Positions 1 through 7,271 of a stretch of 64,000 nt of DNA are shown in pieces. The stretch covers positions 19,141-83,140 of the forward strand of contig JAVERT010000012.1 in assembly GCA_034006985.1 (NCBI GenBank). The letters are read 5' to 3'. The position numbers and the translations under genes were made by a program. The notes beneath the pieces are model-generated. The model was not told where the DNA came from. It saw only the letters and a list, made by a program, of their open reading frames with translations, and did no database searches. The stretch is from Gudongella sp034006985 (GTDB lineage: Bacteria; Bacillota; Clostridia; Tissierellales; Tissierellaceae). The stretch's first letter is position 1. The number at the start of each line of letters is the position of its first letter.

Positions 1-171
1 TGTCTCTTCATATACCTGAACTGTTCCAAAGTCTCCGTCTATTGAAATTATCTCTCCAATTAGTTTTTTAGAGCCAACTGTAACCATCTCTCTCATTGTA
101 AAACCTGTCATGTTTTTTCCCAAAATAACAGGACCATTAATCATTTGGATTTCTCCAACAAGATTACTCAT
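1..171 (-). CDS. atpA: V-type ATP synthase subunit A, N-terminal part (runs off the window)
   Basis: The 57 codons visible match the N-terminal beta-barrel of A/V-type ATPase catalytic subunit A: a short start, then INGPVI, GKNMTGF, MREMVTVG, LIGEII and QVYEET, the usual order for this family. Subunit A is the ATP-binding, catalytic subunit of the soluble head; the nucleotide-binding part lies outside the window. The ATG at 169-171 overlaps the stop of subunit E by 8 bases, so the two are translationally linked. Too short for ORF callers that require a complete gene, but the context (E, F, K, I, C directly upstream) makes the call firm. Confidence 0.93.
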   Translation of the reverse strand, partial: MSNLVGEIQMINGPVILGKNMTGFTMREMVTVGSKKLIGEIISIDGDFGTVQVYEET

Positions 172-793
172 CTAAATCACCTACCTCTCCTAGTGCTTGG
201 GTAAGTTTCTTACCAATCATATATTCCTTCTCTTCTATAAGAGTTCTTAAAGTGTGGTCTATATTAAATGACCTCTCTTTATTACTTATTATAAACCCAC
301 CAATTTTTTCTTCTGACATAGTTTCAACTATAAAAGTTTTACCTGTAGCAGTTTTTAGATTCATAATACAATTCTCTGAAATCAACTTATCTTTTTCTCT
401 TAGGATAAGTACAACTTCTTTTTCTTCAAACTCTTTAAGGTATTTGTCCAAATTATGGCATAGATACTCACCATATTCTTTTGTTGTTATATACTCATTT
501 GCCTTATCGATAATAGATTTTACTATATCATCTTCTAATTCTTTTCTCTTTTGTCTAAGTTTTGCCTTTGTATCTTCTAGACTCTCAGACTTTATCTCAT
601 TTCTTTCGACTTTAGCCTGATTTATTTTTCTTCTTTTTATTTCCGCACGAACGCGTTCCATTTCTTCTTTTTTATCTTCAAGAAGTTGTTTATTTTGTTC
701 TTCCAATTCTTTAAGGGCTTTTAGAAATTTTTCTTCCTCATCCCTATAAACAATTCTATGGAAAATATCTAGTTTTTCCTCAACTGTTATCAT
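164..793 (-). CDS. atpE: V-type ATP synthase subunit E (peripheral stalk)
   Basis: A 209-residue, highly charged protein. Its N-terminal half is a predicted long alpha-helix rich in Glu and Lys (about residues 15-95), and the C-terminal globular part carries LKTATGKTFIVET and GGFIISN-like strands, as in subunit E. It pairs with subunit G to form the stator stalk that ties the catalytic head to subunit I. It sits between F and A, and its stop overlaps the start of atpA by 8 bases. Length is typical for the family (about 200 residues). The family call is from architecture and gene order; sequence conservation in E is always low. Confidence 0.9.
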   Translation of the reverse strand: MITVEEKLDIFHRIVYRDEEEKFLKALKELEEQNKQLLEDKKEEMERVRAEIKRRKINQAKVERNEIKSESLEDTKAKLRQKRKELEDDIVKSIIDKANEYITTKEYGEYLCHNLDKYLKEFEEKEVVLILREKDKLISENCIMNLKTATGKTFIVETMSEEKIGGFIISNKERSFNIDHTLRTLIEEKEYMIGKKLTQALGEVGDLDE

Positions 794-804
794 AAGTTCA
801 CCAC

Positions 805-1110
805 CTAAATTTTAATGCCTATGGACTCTTTAATATATCTCATAATAAAGTTTTTATCCTTTAGGCCAGTACTGTCCGGAATAGTAACTACAAGTTTTTT
901 ACTTCCACTTTTCTTAAGCTCTAAAATTTCTTCTGAAATCTCTTCAAAAATCTTCTCTGTTACAATGATAATTCCAATTTCATCATTCTTTGATGCTTCA
1001 TTAAAACTAAGCAGAACCTCATCTCTACTCTTTGCTAATACACCGTCTATACTCGCCAGCCTTAATCCTATAATAGTATCATTGTTATCACTGATTAAGA
1101 TGGACTTCAT
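805..1110 (-). CDS. atpF: V-type ATP synthase subunit F (central stalk)
   Basis: A 101-residue protein with the alternating strand/helix pattern of subunit F: residues 1-20 resemble ILISDNNDTIIGLRLASIDG, the nucleotide-free Rossmann-like start of the family, and IIIVTEKIFEEI and TIPDSTG follow at the expected positions. Subunit F sits on the central rotor shaft with subunit D. It lies 2 bases after the end of atpK and 11 bases before atpE, so it is part of the same transcript. Confidence 0.92.
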   Translation of the reverse strand: MKSILISDNNDTIIGLRLASIDGVLAKSRDEVLLSFNEASKNDEIGIIIVTEKIFEEISEEILELKKSGSKKLVVTIPDSTGLKDKNFIMRYIKESIGIKI

Positions 1111-1112
1111 TT

Positions 1113-1538
1113 TTATAACCTTCCTAAAATCATTATTGATACGATTAGTCCGTAGATAGCGATACCTTCTGCAAGACCTACAAATATAAGTGTTTTACCA
1201 AGTAATGATTCATCTTCTGATACTGCTCCAAGCGCTGCAGAACCAACAACTCCTACTGCATAACCTGCTCCTACTGCTGCAAGTCCTGTAGATAATGCTG
1301 CTGCAATAAATCCTAACCCACTTGCTGAAGACATAACTCCTTCTTCTGCTGCATTGATAGCTTCTGGTACCATTACAAAAATTGCTACTATTAGTATTGG
1401 TAAAAATACAAATAGGTTAATTCTTAAAATCTTTTTAAGCTTCTTTCTTCCACCCTCAACTTCTCTATACATCATAAAAACACCTGTTCCAATTGTAAGA
1501 AGTACTAAAAGCATTGTTGAACTTAACACGAATGACAT
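1113..1538 (-). CDS. atpK: V-type ATP synthase subunit K (membrane rotor ring)
   Basis: A 141-residue hydrophobic protein with four predicted membrane helices, about residues 3-22, 40-60, 72-98 and 112-138. The last two form a normal c-type hairpin with glycine-rich helix packing (GLAAVGAGYAVG), and the ion-binding acid is Glu124 in GLAEGIAIYG. The first two helices carry no matching carboxylate, so there is one ion site per polypeptide. The residue after the Glu is Gly, where Na+-binding rings usually have Ser or Thr, and no Gln is seen at the usual place in the preceding helix. That hints at H+ rather than Na+, which is inference only. It lies 27 bases downstream of atpI. Confidence 0.93.
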   Translation of the reverse strand: MSFVLSSTMLLVLLTIGTGVFMMYREVEGGRKKLKKILRINLFVFLPILIVAIFVMVPEAINAAEEGVMSSASGLGFIAAALSTGLAAVGAGYAVGVVGSAALGAVSEDESLLGKTLIFVGLAEGIAIYGLIVSIMILGRL

Positions 1539-1565
1539 AAAATCTCCTCCTAAAAATTAATAATT

Positions 1566-3509
1566 TTATTTTTCTAAACTAATTGCATTAAATAATTTCC
1601 CATTTCCTTTGTAATATCTACTAAATAGTTCATAGTACTGAAGTCTTAGACCTTGAATAAACACTATAAGACCTTCAAGTATTAGAATAAATATATTACC
1701 AACAATAATCATTGCTATACTTCCACCGGTTGAGTTCATCATATGACCAATGGTTTCAAATGCTAAGAAAAGTCCAACGTGAGTTAAAGCAAATGCTCCG
1801 ACCCTTATAAAGGATACCGTTCCACTTAGCATAGAAAGAAATGTTTCTAAAATCTCAAACACTGATTCTATATAATAACCGCTTACATCCCCTCCATGTA
1901 GAGGTCTTTTTTTCTCTACTAAATGGGTAAGAGGCACGCTAAACAATATAGATACTACTGATATAATTATTAGTGGAATTGCTAGTAATTTTGGAATTAA
2001 TGACATTCCAAGTAGCATCCCTCCAACCATTAGTAATAATGTTACATAAAGTACTACTCCAGCAAGACCTTCCTTGCCAAATAATCCTTTTTCAATATCT
2101 TTTCTTTTGTATGCATTGATAATGCCCAAAGTATAAGATATTAAAAGCAATCCAATTCCAACAAATATAGCTACCATAAGGATGTCATTTATATTTTCAA
2201 ATGGCTTCATCCAAAGCGTTGGTATAACAGTCTCTAGACCAAATACAGCCCCATATAAAGTCCCAAATATCATTGACGCAATTCCCATTCTAGAAATTAT
2301 TCCACCAAGCTGGCTTTTCTTGCTTAGAAAATACCCTGCAACCAAAAGTATAAATCCTTGTCCTAAATCACCAAACATCATTCCAAAGAGTAACATATAT
2401 GATAAACTCACAAATGGTGTTGGGTCAATCTCATTGTAAGCTGGAGTTCCATACATATTAACCATCCACTCAAATGGTTTAAATAGCCAATTGTTTTTAA
2501 GTTTAGTTGGCGGACTAAGTGATACTTCCCCTTCAAATAATACTAGCATATCTTTATGCTCTGACAATTCAGCTTTTATTTTTTCTTTATCAGATTCTGC
2601 AACCCATCCTGAAATATAAAAATAGTGGCTAGACACTGCAATATAACTTTTAACTTCATCAACCTTCCCCATTAGCCAAATATGACCAAGCATTGCCTTG
2701 ATTTTATCTGTATACTTAGATTTAAAATCTTCAATTACTGCTTGCTGAACTCCTATTTCTTTATGAAGCATTTCTTTTTTTGATTCAATCTCTTCACGTA
2801 TCTGCTTAGGCGTTCCAGAATAAGACTTTGGAATTATTATTTCTTTAAAGTTAAGCGATCTTAAAATTCTACTTATCTCAGATTCAAGTTTCTTTGGATA
2901 AAATGCAAAATAAACTTCACCTTCAGAACTTGAACCAGTGTGTAAAAGAACTGCCAGTATGTTCTCGTAGTTTTTCTTAAGCTTAAGTCTATCTTCTTTA
3001 GATAGAATTCCCATTTTAAAATCATAGTACTCCATGTTTCTCATTTCGTCTATTGTAAGTGGAAATTCTTCCATCTCCTTAAAGCTATTTGTATGGAAAT
3101 CCTCAAGGTATGCAAGTTCTTTTTCAAGAGCCTCTAACATAGTATACGGTTCGATTACTTGTTTGTAAACTTCATCTAATTCTGACTGCATTTCCTCTTT
3201 TGTAGGCATATCATGCCTTGTATCAGCATACCTAGAATCGCATTCTAAACCTAAAATTCTAGTTACCTCTTCGCATTTTTTTAGCAATTGTTGAGTTTCT
3301 TCATTCTTTGCAAAAGAACTAATATAGTTTAAATCAACCAGCATATCGACATTTTCATCGCTAACGTCAAAAAGAAAGTGGCTCTTTTCAATCTGGGTCA
3401 TTGCTGATACAAGATCAACTTTTTCTGACTTCAGAAGATCTGTAAGAACATCATTGACATGTTCAATTTTTCCTACAATATTCATCATAGTCATTTTTTC
3501 TACGGACAT
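1566..3509 (-). CDS. atpI: V-type ATP synthase subunit I (stator, membrane half-channels)
   Basis: A 647-residue subunit I (a-subunit analogue). Residues 1-350 form the soluble arm that binds the EG stalks. From about residue 365 there are seven or more membrane helices, and the conserved Arg that faces the rotor Glu is visible at about position 569 in SFIRVGAFALTH. Its start overlaps the stop of atpC by one base (TAATG). The first 350 residues are strongly similar to the chimera at 4574-6001, starting with a nearly identical MSVxKMTMMNI, so the two arose by duplication. This copy is the complete, functional-looking one. Confidence 0.95.
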   Translation of the reverse strand: MSVEKMTMMNIVGKIEHVNDVLTDLLKSEKVDLVSAMTQIEKSHFLFDVSDENVDMLVDLNYISSFAKNEETQQLLKKCEEVTRILGLECDSRYADTRHDMPTKEEMQSELDEVYKQVIEPYTMLEALEKELAYLEDFHTNSFKEMEEFPLTIDEMRNMEYYDFKMGILSKEDRLKLKKNYENILAVLLHTGSSSEGEVYFAFYPKKLESEISRILRSLNFKEIIIPKSYSGTPKQIREEIESKKEMLHKEIGVQQAVIEDFKSKYTDKIKAMLGHIWLMGKVDEVKSYIAVSSHYFYISGWVAESDKEKIKAELSEHKDMLVLFEGEVSLSPPTKLKNNWLFKPFEWMVNMYGTPAYNEIDPTPFVSLSYMLLFGMMFGDLGQGFILLVAGYFLSKKSQLGGIISRMGIASMIFGTLYGAVFGLETVIPTLWMKPFENINDILMVAIFVGIGLLLISYTLGIINAYKRKDIEKGLFGKEGLAGVVLYVTLLLMVGGMLLGMSLIPKLLAIPLIIISVVSILFSVPLTHLVEKKRPLHGGDVSGYYIESVFEILETFLSMLSGTVSFIRVGAFALTHVGLFLAFETIGHMMNSTGGSIAMIIVGNIFILILEGLIVFIQGLRLQYYELFSRYYKGNGKLFNAISLEK

Positions 3510-4567
3510 TATTCATCACTTCCTTTTATTTCCCTTACGAGATACTCTTTTGTCTCATAATAGGATAATCCATATTTTTTAGCTTCTAGTATGGAAATAA
3601 TATCTTTTATTTCATATTCCAACAAATGTAAATAAGCATTTGAAATTGAAATATCAAATTTACCCTCTCTAAAAGCATTTTTAAAGCTATTATACATATA
3701 TCTTTGAACTCTTATCCCCATAAAAAGATCAATATCTTTATCCTCATTTACAAGCTCTTTGTACCTAGTTTTTGATACTACGGTTTTTAAGTGCCCAACA
3801 TCACCATAACAAAGATCCTTTAACTCCTTAAATCGGAATACTAAACCATCAGGCAAAGTATAGTTAATTAGTTCTTCAGGAGCTAAATTATAGAATTTAA
3901 GACCTCTATAAATCCACTCAATATTAAGAATATCAATATTCTCGCCAAACACTTCATTAAATGCTTCTCTATCTGCTTTTGAAAGTTTTTGTGCACTCTC
4001 GTTTATAGTGTTAAAATAAAGTCTATCTAAATTCATTTCCATATAAAACATAAGCTTACTATGATTCTCATTGCGATAAGGATACAAAACATCGTAAAAC
4101 TTTGTTCCCTTTAACTTATCTATAAAATCTACTACGGACTTTGCATCTACTATTTTTTCATATGAGAAGCTGTAATACTTATCCTTTAAAAGGCTCTCCA
4201 TTCCATAGTCTTCAAGTTTTTCTCCCCTAGCAAGAACTCTAAGAAACAATTTAAGGTCTTCAGTTTCATATCTAAACATAAATGATCTTATATATCTATC
4301 ATATTCATCTGAAAAATACTTTATTATTTTTTCAAATTGACTTACTTGAAGTCTCTCAAGTTGAAGCTCAACTTGCTGAATATCGACAGATTCATCTATC
4401 TCTTTTAGTATTTCTGAATATTTAGTTTCATCCTTTAAATATCTTATCTGGTCTTCTACAGAATTCATTTCCATCAATGCAATATAATCATCATCTTTAA
4501 GGAATTGGGAGCGCATAACTCTAATTTTTGTATTTATTGCAGAAAATCGTCTTTCATTCCCCATCAT
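3509..4567 (-). CDS. atpC: V-type ATP synthase subunit C (d-like, rotor-ring cap)
   Basis: A 352-residue, all-helical protein of the V-ATPase subunit C/d family (the archaeal C subunit), which caps the membrane ring and links it to the central stalk. Recognisable segments are FSAINTKIRVMRSQFL at the N-terminus, LKLFLRVLARG, and INIEWIYRGLKFYNLxPEEL-like residues (about 210-235). It starts 6 bases after the chimera gene stops and overlaps atpI by one base. A decayed copy of its last 34 or so codons is found upstream of the chimera. Confidence 0.93.
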   Translation of the reverse strand: MMGNERRFSAINTKIRVMRSQFLKDDDYIALMEMNSVEDQIRYLKDETKYSEILKEIDESVDIQQVELQLERLQVSQFEKIIKYFSDEYDRYIRSFMFRYETEDLKLFLRVLARGEKLEDYGMESLLKDKYYSFSYEKIVDAKSVVDFIDKLKGTKFYDVLYPYRNENHSKLMFYMEMNLDRLYFNTINESAQKLSKADREAFNEVFGENIDILNIEWIYRGLKFYNLAPEELINYTLPDGLVFRFKELKDLCYGDVGHLKTVVSKTRYKELVNEDKDIDLFMGIRVQRYMYNSFKNAFREGKFDISISNAYLHLLEYEIKDIISILEAKKYGLSYYETKEYLVREIKGSDE

Positions 4568-4573
4568 ATCCCT

Positions 4574-6001
4574 CTATTCTTCTTTGGTTAATATTTCATT
4601 CCACAAGCCTTCTAAAAGTTCTGGTTTTACTTTAATATAAACTTCTTCAACATCTGAGATAATCTTATCATAGAAACTTAAATCCTCAGAAGTATCATCT
4701 AAAGTATCTTCTTCTGTATTTAAAGCATCTTGATAAGCTTGCTCTGCTTCATCAGTATATATTTCTAAAAGGGTCTTTTCAAGCTCTTTTATCTTTTTTT
4801 GTCCTTCTTGCTTAATCAATTTCAACTCATCATCATGCTTTTTTCTTAAATCGATGCTTGTGTGATCTAATTCATATAACATTTGACCAAGTCTTTGTAC
4901 TGGTGAAACGTCATCATCTTTTTTTACAAAAGACTCTGGTGACTCACTTTGATTTTGAATATTTTCAAATCTTTTTAGTGCCCTGTTAGACCTAATGTTT
5001 GTAGGTGTGTTCAATTCTGTTTCTTCCTTAAAGATCATAAATATGTCGTCATATTTCCTAAGTATTTCTTGTATGATTTCTTTATCGGATTTTACTATCC
5101 ATGCAGAAAAATAAAAGTAATTATCAGAAATTGCAATTTCTTCTTTTGCTGAATCCACTCTAGATATTAAAGAAATTTGACTAAGCAAATACTTAATTTC
5201 TTTTTCATATTTAAGTTTAATTTCATCTAACATCTCTTGTTGACGGTCAATTTCACTAATCAATTTCTGTTCACTGTCTTCAATTTCCTCAAGTATTTCC
5301 CTTGGAGTTCCTGAATAAGACTTTGGAATCACTATTTCCCCGAAATTAAGAGATTTTAGTATTCTAGCAATTTCAGCCTCTTGATTTTTAGGATATATAA
5401 CTAAGAAAACTTCTCCTTCTGGACTTGAACCCGCATGAGTCAATATGGCAAGTATACTCTCATAGTTTTTCTTTAACCTGTGTCTATCATCTTTGGATAA
5501 AATCCCAAGTTTAAAACTGAAATACTCCATATTTCTTAAATCATCTATTGAAGTCTTAAGGGTACTCAGTTCTTTAAAACTATTTGTATGAAAATTTTCA
5601 AGATAAGCTACTTCTTTCTTTAAAGCATCCATCATAGTACTAGGAGCTTTTGCTTTTTCGTATATCTCTATGAGATTTTCTGAAATTTCTTGCTCGTTCA
5701 TCTCTAAATCTTTATCTGATTCTTCTAAATCAAATTCTATCTCTAGAATTTGTTGCAATTCCTTTGATTTAAGAAGCATCTCTTCATATCTTTTATTTCT
5801 CTTATAAAAATGTACAAAGTTTAAATCTACTAATCTATCCACATTTTCATCATTTACATCGAGCAGAAAGTTGTTTTTTTCAATTTCTGCGATAGCAGAT
5901 GTGGGGCTTACTTTCTTCGTCTCTAAGAGATCCCTTACTACATCATCCACATCTTCAATTTTCCCGATGATATTCATCATAGTCATCTTTTTTACGGACA
6001 T
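4574..6001 (-). CDS. Chimeric V-ATPase protein: soluble arm of subunit I fused to stalk subunit G
   Basis: A 475-residue open frame without membrane helices. Residues 1-350 are a paralogue of the soluble arm of AtpI: near-identical start, shared LKKNYExILA, GSSxEGEV, IPKSYSGTP. The match stops at about NRALKRFENIQN, just where AtpI (NWLFKPFEWMVN) would enter its first membrane helix. A short linker follows, then residues 365-475 align end to end with the separate G subunit at 6107-6430: LRKKHDDELK against LKKKYEDKLR, EGQ, AYQD, and an ending KVKPELLEGLWNEIL against KIKPELTKKLWEEIL. The gene has its own ribosome site, sits inside the operon, and is free of stops or frameshifts, so it looks maintained. 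A role as an extra or alternative stator element is inference. I know of no standard V-ATPase subunit with this architecture. Confidence 0.9.
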   Translation of the reverse strand: MSVKKMTMMNIIGKIEDVDDVVRDLLETKKVSPTSAIAEIEKNNFLLDVNDENVDRLVDLNFVHFYKRNKRYEEMLLKSKELQQILEIEFDLEESDKDLEMNEQEISENLIEIYEKAKAPSTMMDALKKEVAYLENFHTNSFKELSTLKTSIDDLRNMEYFSFKLGILSKDDRHRLKKNYESILAILTHAGSSPEGEVFLVIYPKNQEAEIARILKSLNFGEIVIPKSYSGTPREILEEIEDSEQKLISEIDRQQEMLDEIKLKYEKEIKYLLSQISLISRVDSAKEEIAISDNYFYFSAWIVKSDKEIIQEILRKYDDIFMIFKEETELNTPTNIRSNRALKRFENIQNQSESPESFVKKDDDVSPVQRLGQMLYELDHTSIDLRKKHDDELKLIKQEGQKKIKELEKTLLEIYTDEAEQAYQDALNTEEDTLDDTSEDLSFYDKIISDVEEVYIKVKPELLEGLWNEILTKEE

Positions 6002-6106
6002 TATTCATCACTTCCTTATATCTCCTTTGCGAGGTTATCTTTGTCTTTTTGCAAGATAGTCCGTATCTTTCCCCTAATTTGGAGATAATTGTTCTTATTT
6101 TTAATT
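6001..6106 (-). pseudogene. Fossil 3' end of a second subunit C gene
   Basis: The stretch between the G subunit stop and the chimera start is homologous to the last 34 or so codons of atpC. Read in one frame it gives IELKIRTIISKL then RYGLSCKKTKIT, against LEYEIKDIISIL and KYGLSYYETKEY in AtpC. After a one-base deletion the next frame gives LAKEI, a stop, then GSDE and stop, against LVREIKGSDE and stop. The final bases, including the TAATG overlap with the following start, are identical to the atpC-atpI junction at 3507-3511. It carries a frameshift and an in-frame stop, so it is non-coding debris of a tandem duplication. Confidence 0.85.
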
Positions 6107-6430
6107 CTATCCTTCTATTAAAATCTCTTCCCACAGTTTTTTAGTTAACTCTGGCTTAATCTTATTATACGCTCTGTCTATGGCTTCCATGCTAATTTCG
6201 TATTGACTTTTTACTTTGTCTAATTGATCAATAGCTTTATCAGACTCTATTAAAGTATCTTGGTAAGCTTTTTCACCCTCCTCCATATAAGATTTTAAGA
6301 GTTGTTGCTCAAGCTCTAGGACTCTATCTTGTCCTTCGAATTTGGTGACTCTTAACTTATCCTCATACTTCTTTTTCAGTTCAATAGTCGCTTTGTCTAA
6401 GTCAATGACTTTTTGCGTTATTTCGTTCAA
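6107..6430 (-). CDS. V-type ATPase stalk subunit G/H
   Basis: A coiled-coil protein of about 107 residues, rich in Glu and Lys (residues 15-65), with the C-terminal signature AYNKIKPELTKKLWEEIL. It matches the peripheral-stalk G (archaeal H, enterococcal NtpF) subunit that pairs with subunit E. It is the first gene of the ATPase operon. Two TTG starts are possible. The one at 6437-6439 touches the AAGGAG site (6440-6445) directly; the one at 6428-6430 has a 9-base spacer and is preferred. It ends in TAG. A second copy of this domain forms the C-terminus of the next gene. Confidence 0.85.
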   Translation of the reverse strand: MNEITQKVIDLDKATIELKKKYEDKLRVTKFEGQDRVLELEQQLLKSYMEEGEKAYQDTLIESDKAIDQLDKVKSQYEISMEAIDRAYNKIKPELTKKLWEEILIEG

Positions 6431-6455
6431 TTTTATCAACTCCTTAACCCTAATA

Positions 6456-6483
6456 ATTATACTCCTTCTAGGATATATTACAA
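6456..6483 (-). promoter_or_regulatory. Probable sigma-70-type promoter of the V-ATPase operon
   Basis: On the minus strand, TTGTAA (78-83 of 6400) and TATAAT (6456-6461) are separated by 16 bases, just upstream of the G subunit's ribosome site. The -10 is a perfect match and the -35 matches 4 of 6. The short leader (about 20 bases) is unusual but workable. Confidence 0.45.
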
Positions 6484-6657
6484 TCTATTCTTCTATCTAA
6501 TCCACCTAAAAGAATTCAAATTGTTCTCTATTCATTTGTTAATTGTCTGACACTCGATTTTACTATCATTTCCGCTAAATACCTTTAAATATCTCTCAAT
6601 AGCTCATTTATTAAAAAATCTTAACAATATATTAGGACTTTAGTCTTGTGGTTTAGA

Positions 6658-6683
6658 CGAAGCGCCACATAAAGTGACGCTTC
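6658..6683 (-). terminator. Possible terminator after iorB
   Basis: A 10-bp stem (GAAGCGTCAC / GTGGCGCTTC on the minus strand, one wobble) with a 5-base loop, 14 bases past the iorB stop. The U-tract is poor, so the site may be weak or act as a transcript-end stabiliser. Confidence 0.4.
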
Positions 6684-6696
6684 TATGACACTAAAC

Positions 6697-7269
6697 TTAC
6701 TGTAATTCCAAACCTTTTTCAAAAGCTTTAATATTTACATCGTGTACTTTTGGTGGTAAAAACTTTTTAATTTTAGTTATCCAATCAATATTTTCTAATC
6801 CAAGTGCTTTTACTGTAAGACCAAGCATTACAATATTTGCTGATCTTGGTTCCCCTAGTTCATTTGCTATAGTTCTAGCATCAATTGCTACAAGATTTTC
6901 AATCTTTGATTCCATTTCTTCCATAACTCCATCTGGATACTCTTCAAATCCAGAAAGGACAGGTAGTGGATAAATTTCTTCTGTATTAATTATTAAAGTA
7001 CCACCTTTTTTTAACATTGGGATATATCTTAGTCCTTCAACTTTTTCAAATGATACTAAAACATCTGCTTCTCCTTTGTTTACTGAAGGAGAATAGACTT
7101 CATCACCAAATCTAATTTGAGTAGTAACGCTTCCACCTCTTTGGCTCATACCATGTATCTCAGACATCTTAACGCTATAACCTTCTTCAAGGAGTCCTTC
7201 AGAAATAATTTTTGATACAAGGATTGTACCTTGACCACCTACTCCTACTAACAATAAGCTCTTAGTCAT
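6697..7269 (-). CDS. iorB: Indolepyruvate oxidoreductase subunit beta
   Basis: A 190-residue member of the pyruvate-ferredoxin oxidoreductase gamma-type family. It opens with GVGGQGTILVSKII and contains SEIHGMSQRGGSVTTQIRFG (about residues 37-56), both hallmarks of IorB. With IorA it oxidises aryl pyruvates made from Trp, Phe and Tyr to aryl-acetyl-CoA and CO2, passing electrons to ferredoxin. It begins 2 bases after the iorA stop, so the two are co-translated. Length is normal for IorB. Confidence 0.95.
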   Translation of the reverse strand: MTKSLLLVGVGGQGTILVSKIISEGLLEEGYSVKMSEIHGMSQRGGSVTTQIRFGDEVYSPSVNKGEADVLVSFEKVEGLRYIPMLKKGGTLIINTEEIYPLPVLSGFEEYPDGVMEEMESKIENLVAIDARTIANELGEPRSANIVMLGLTVKALGLENIDWITKIKKFLPPKVHDVNIKAFEKGLELQ

Positions 7270-7271
7270 AT

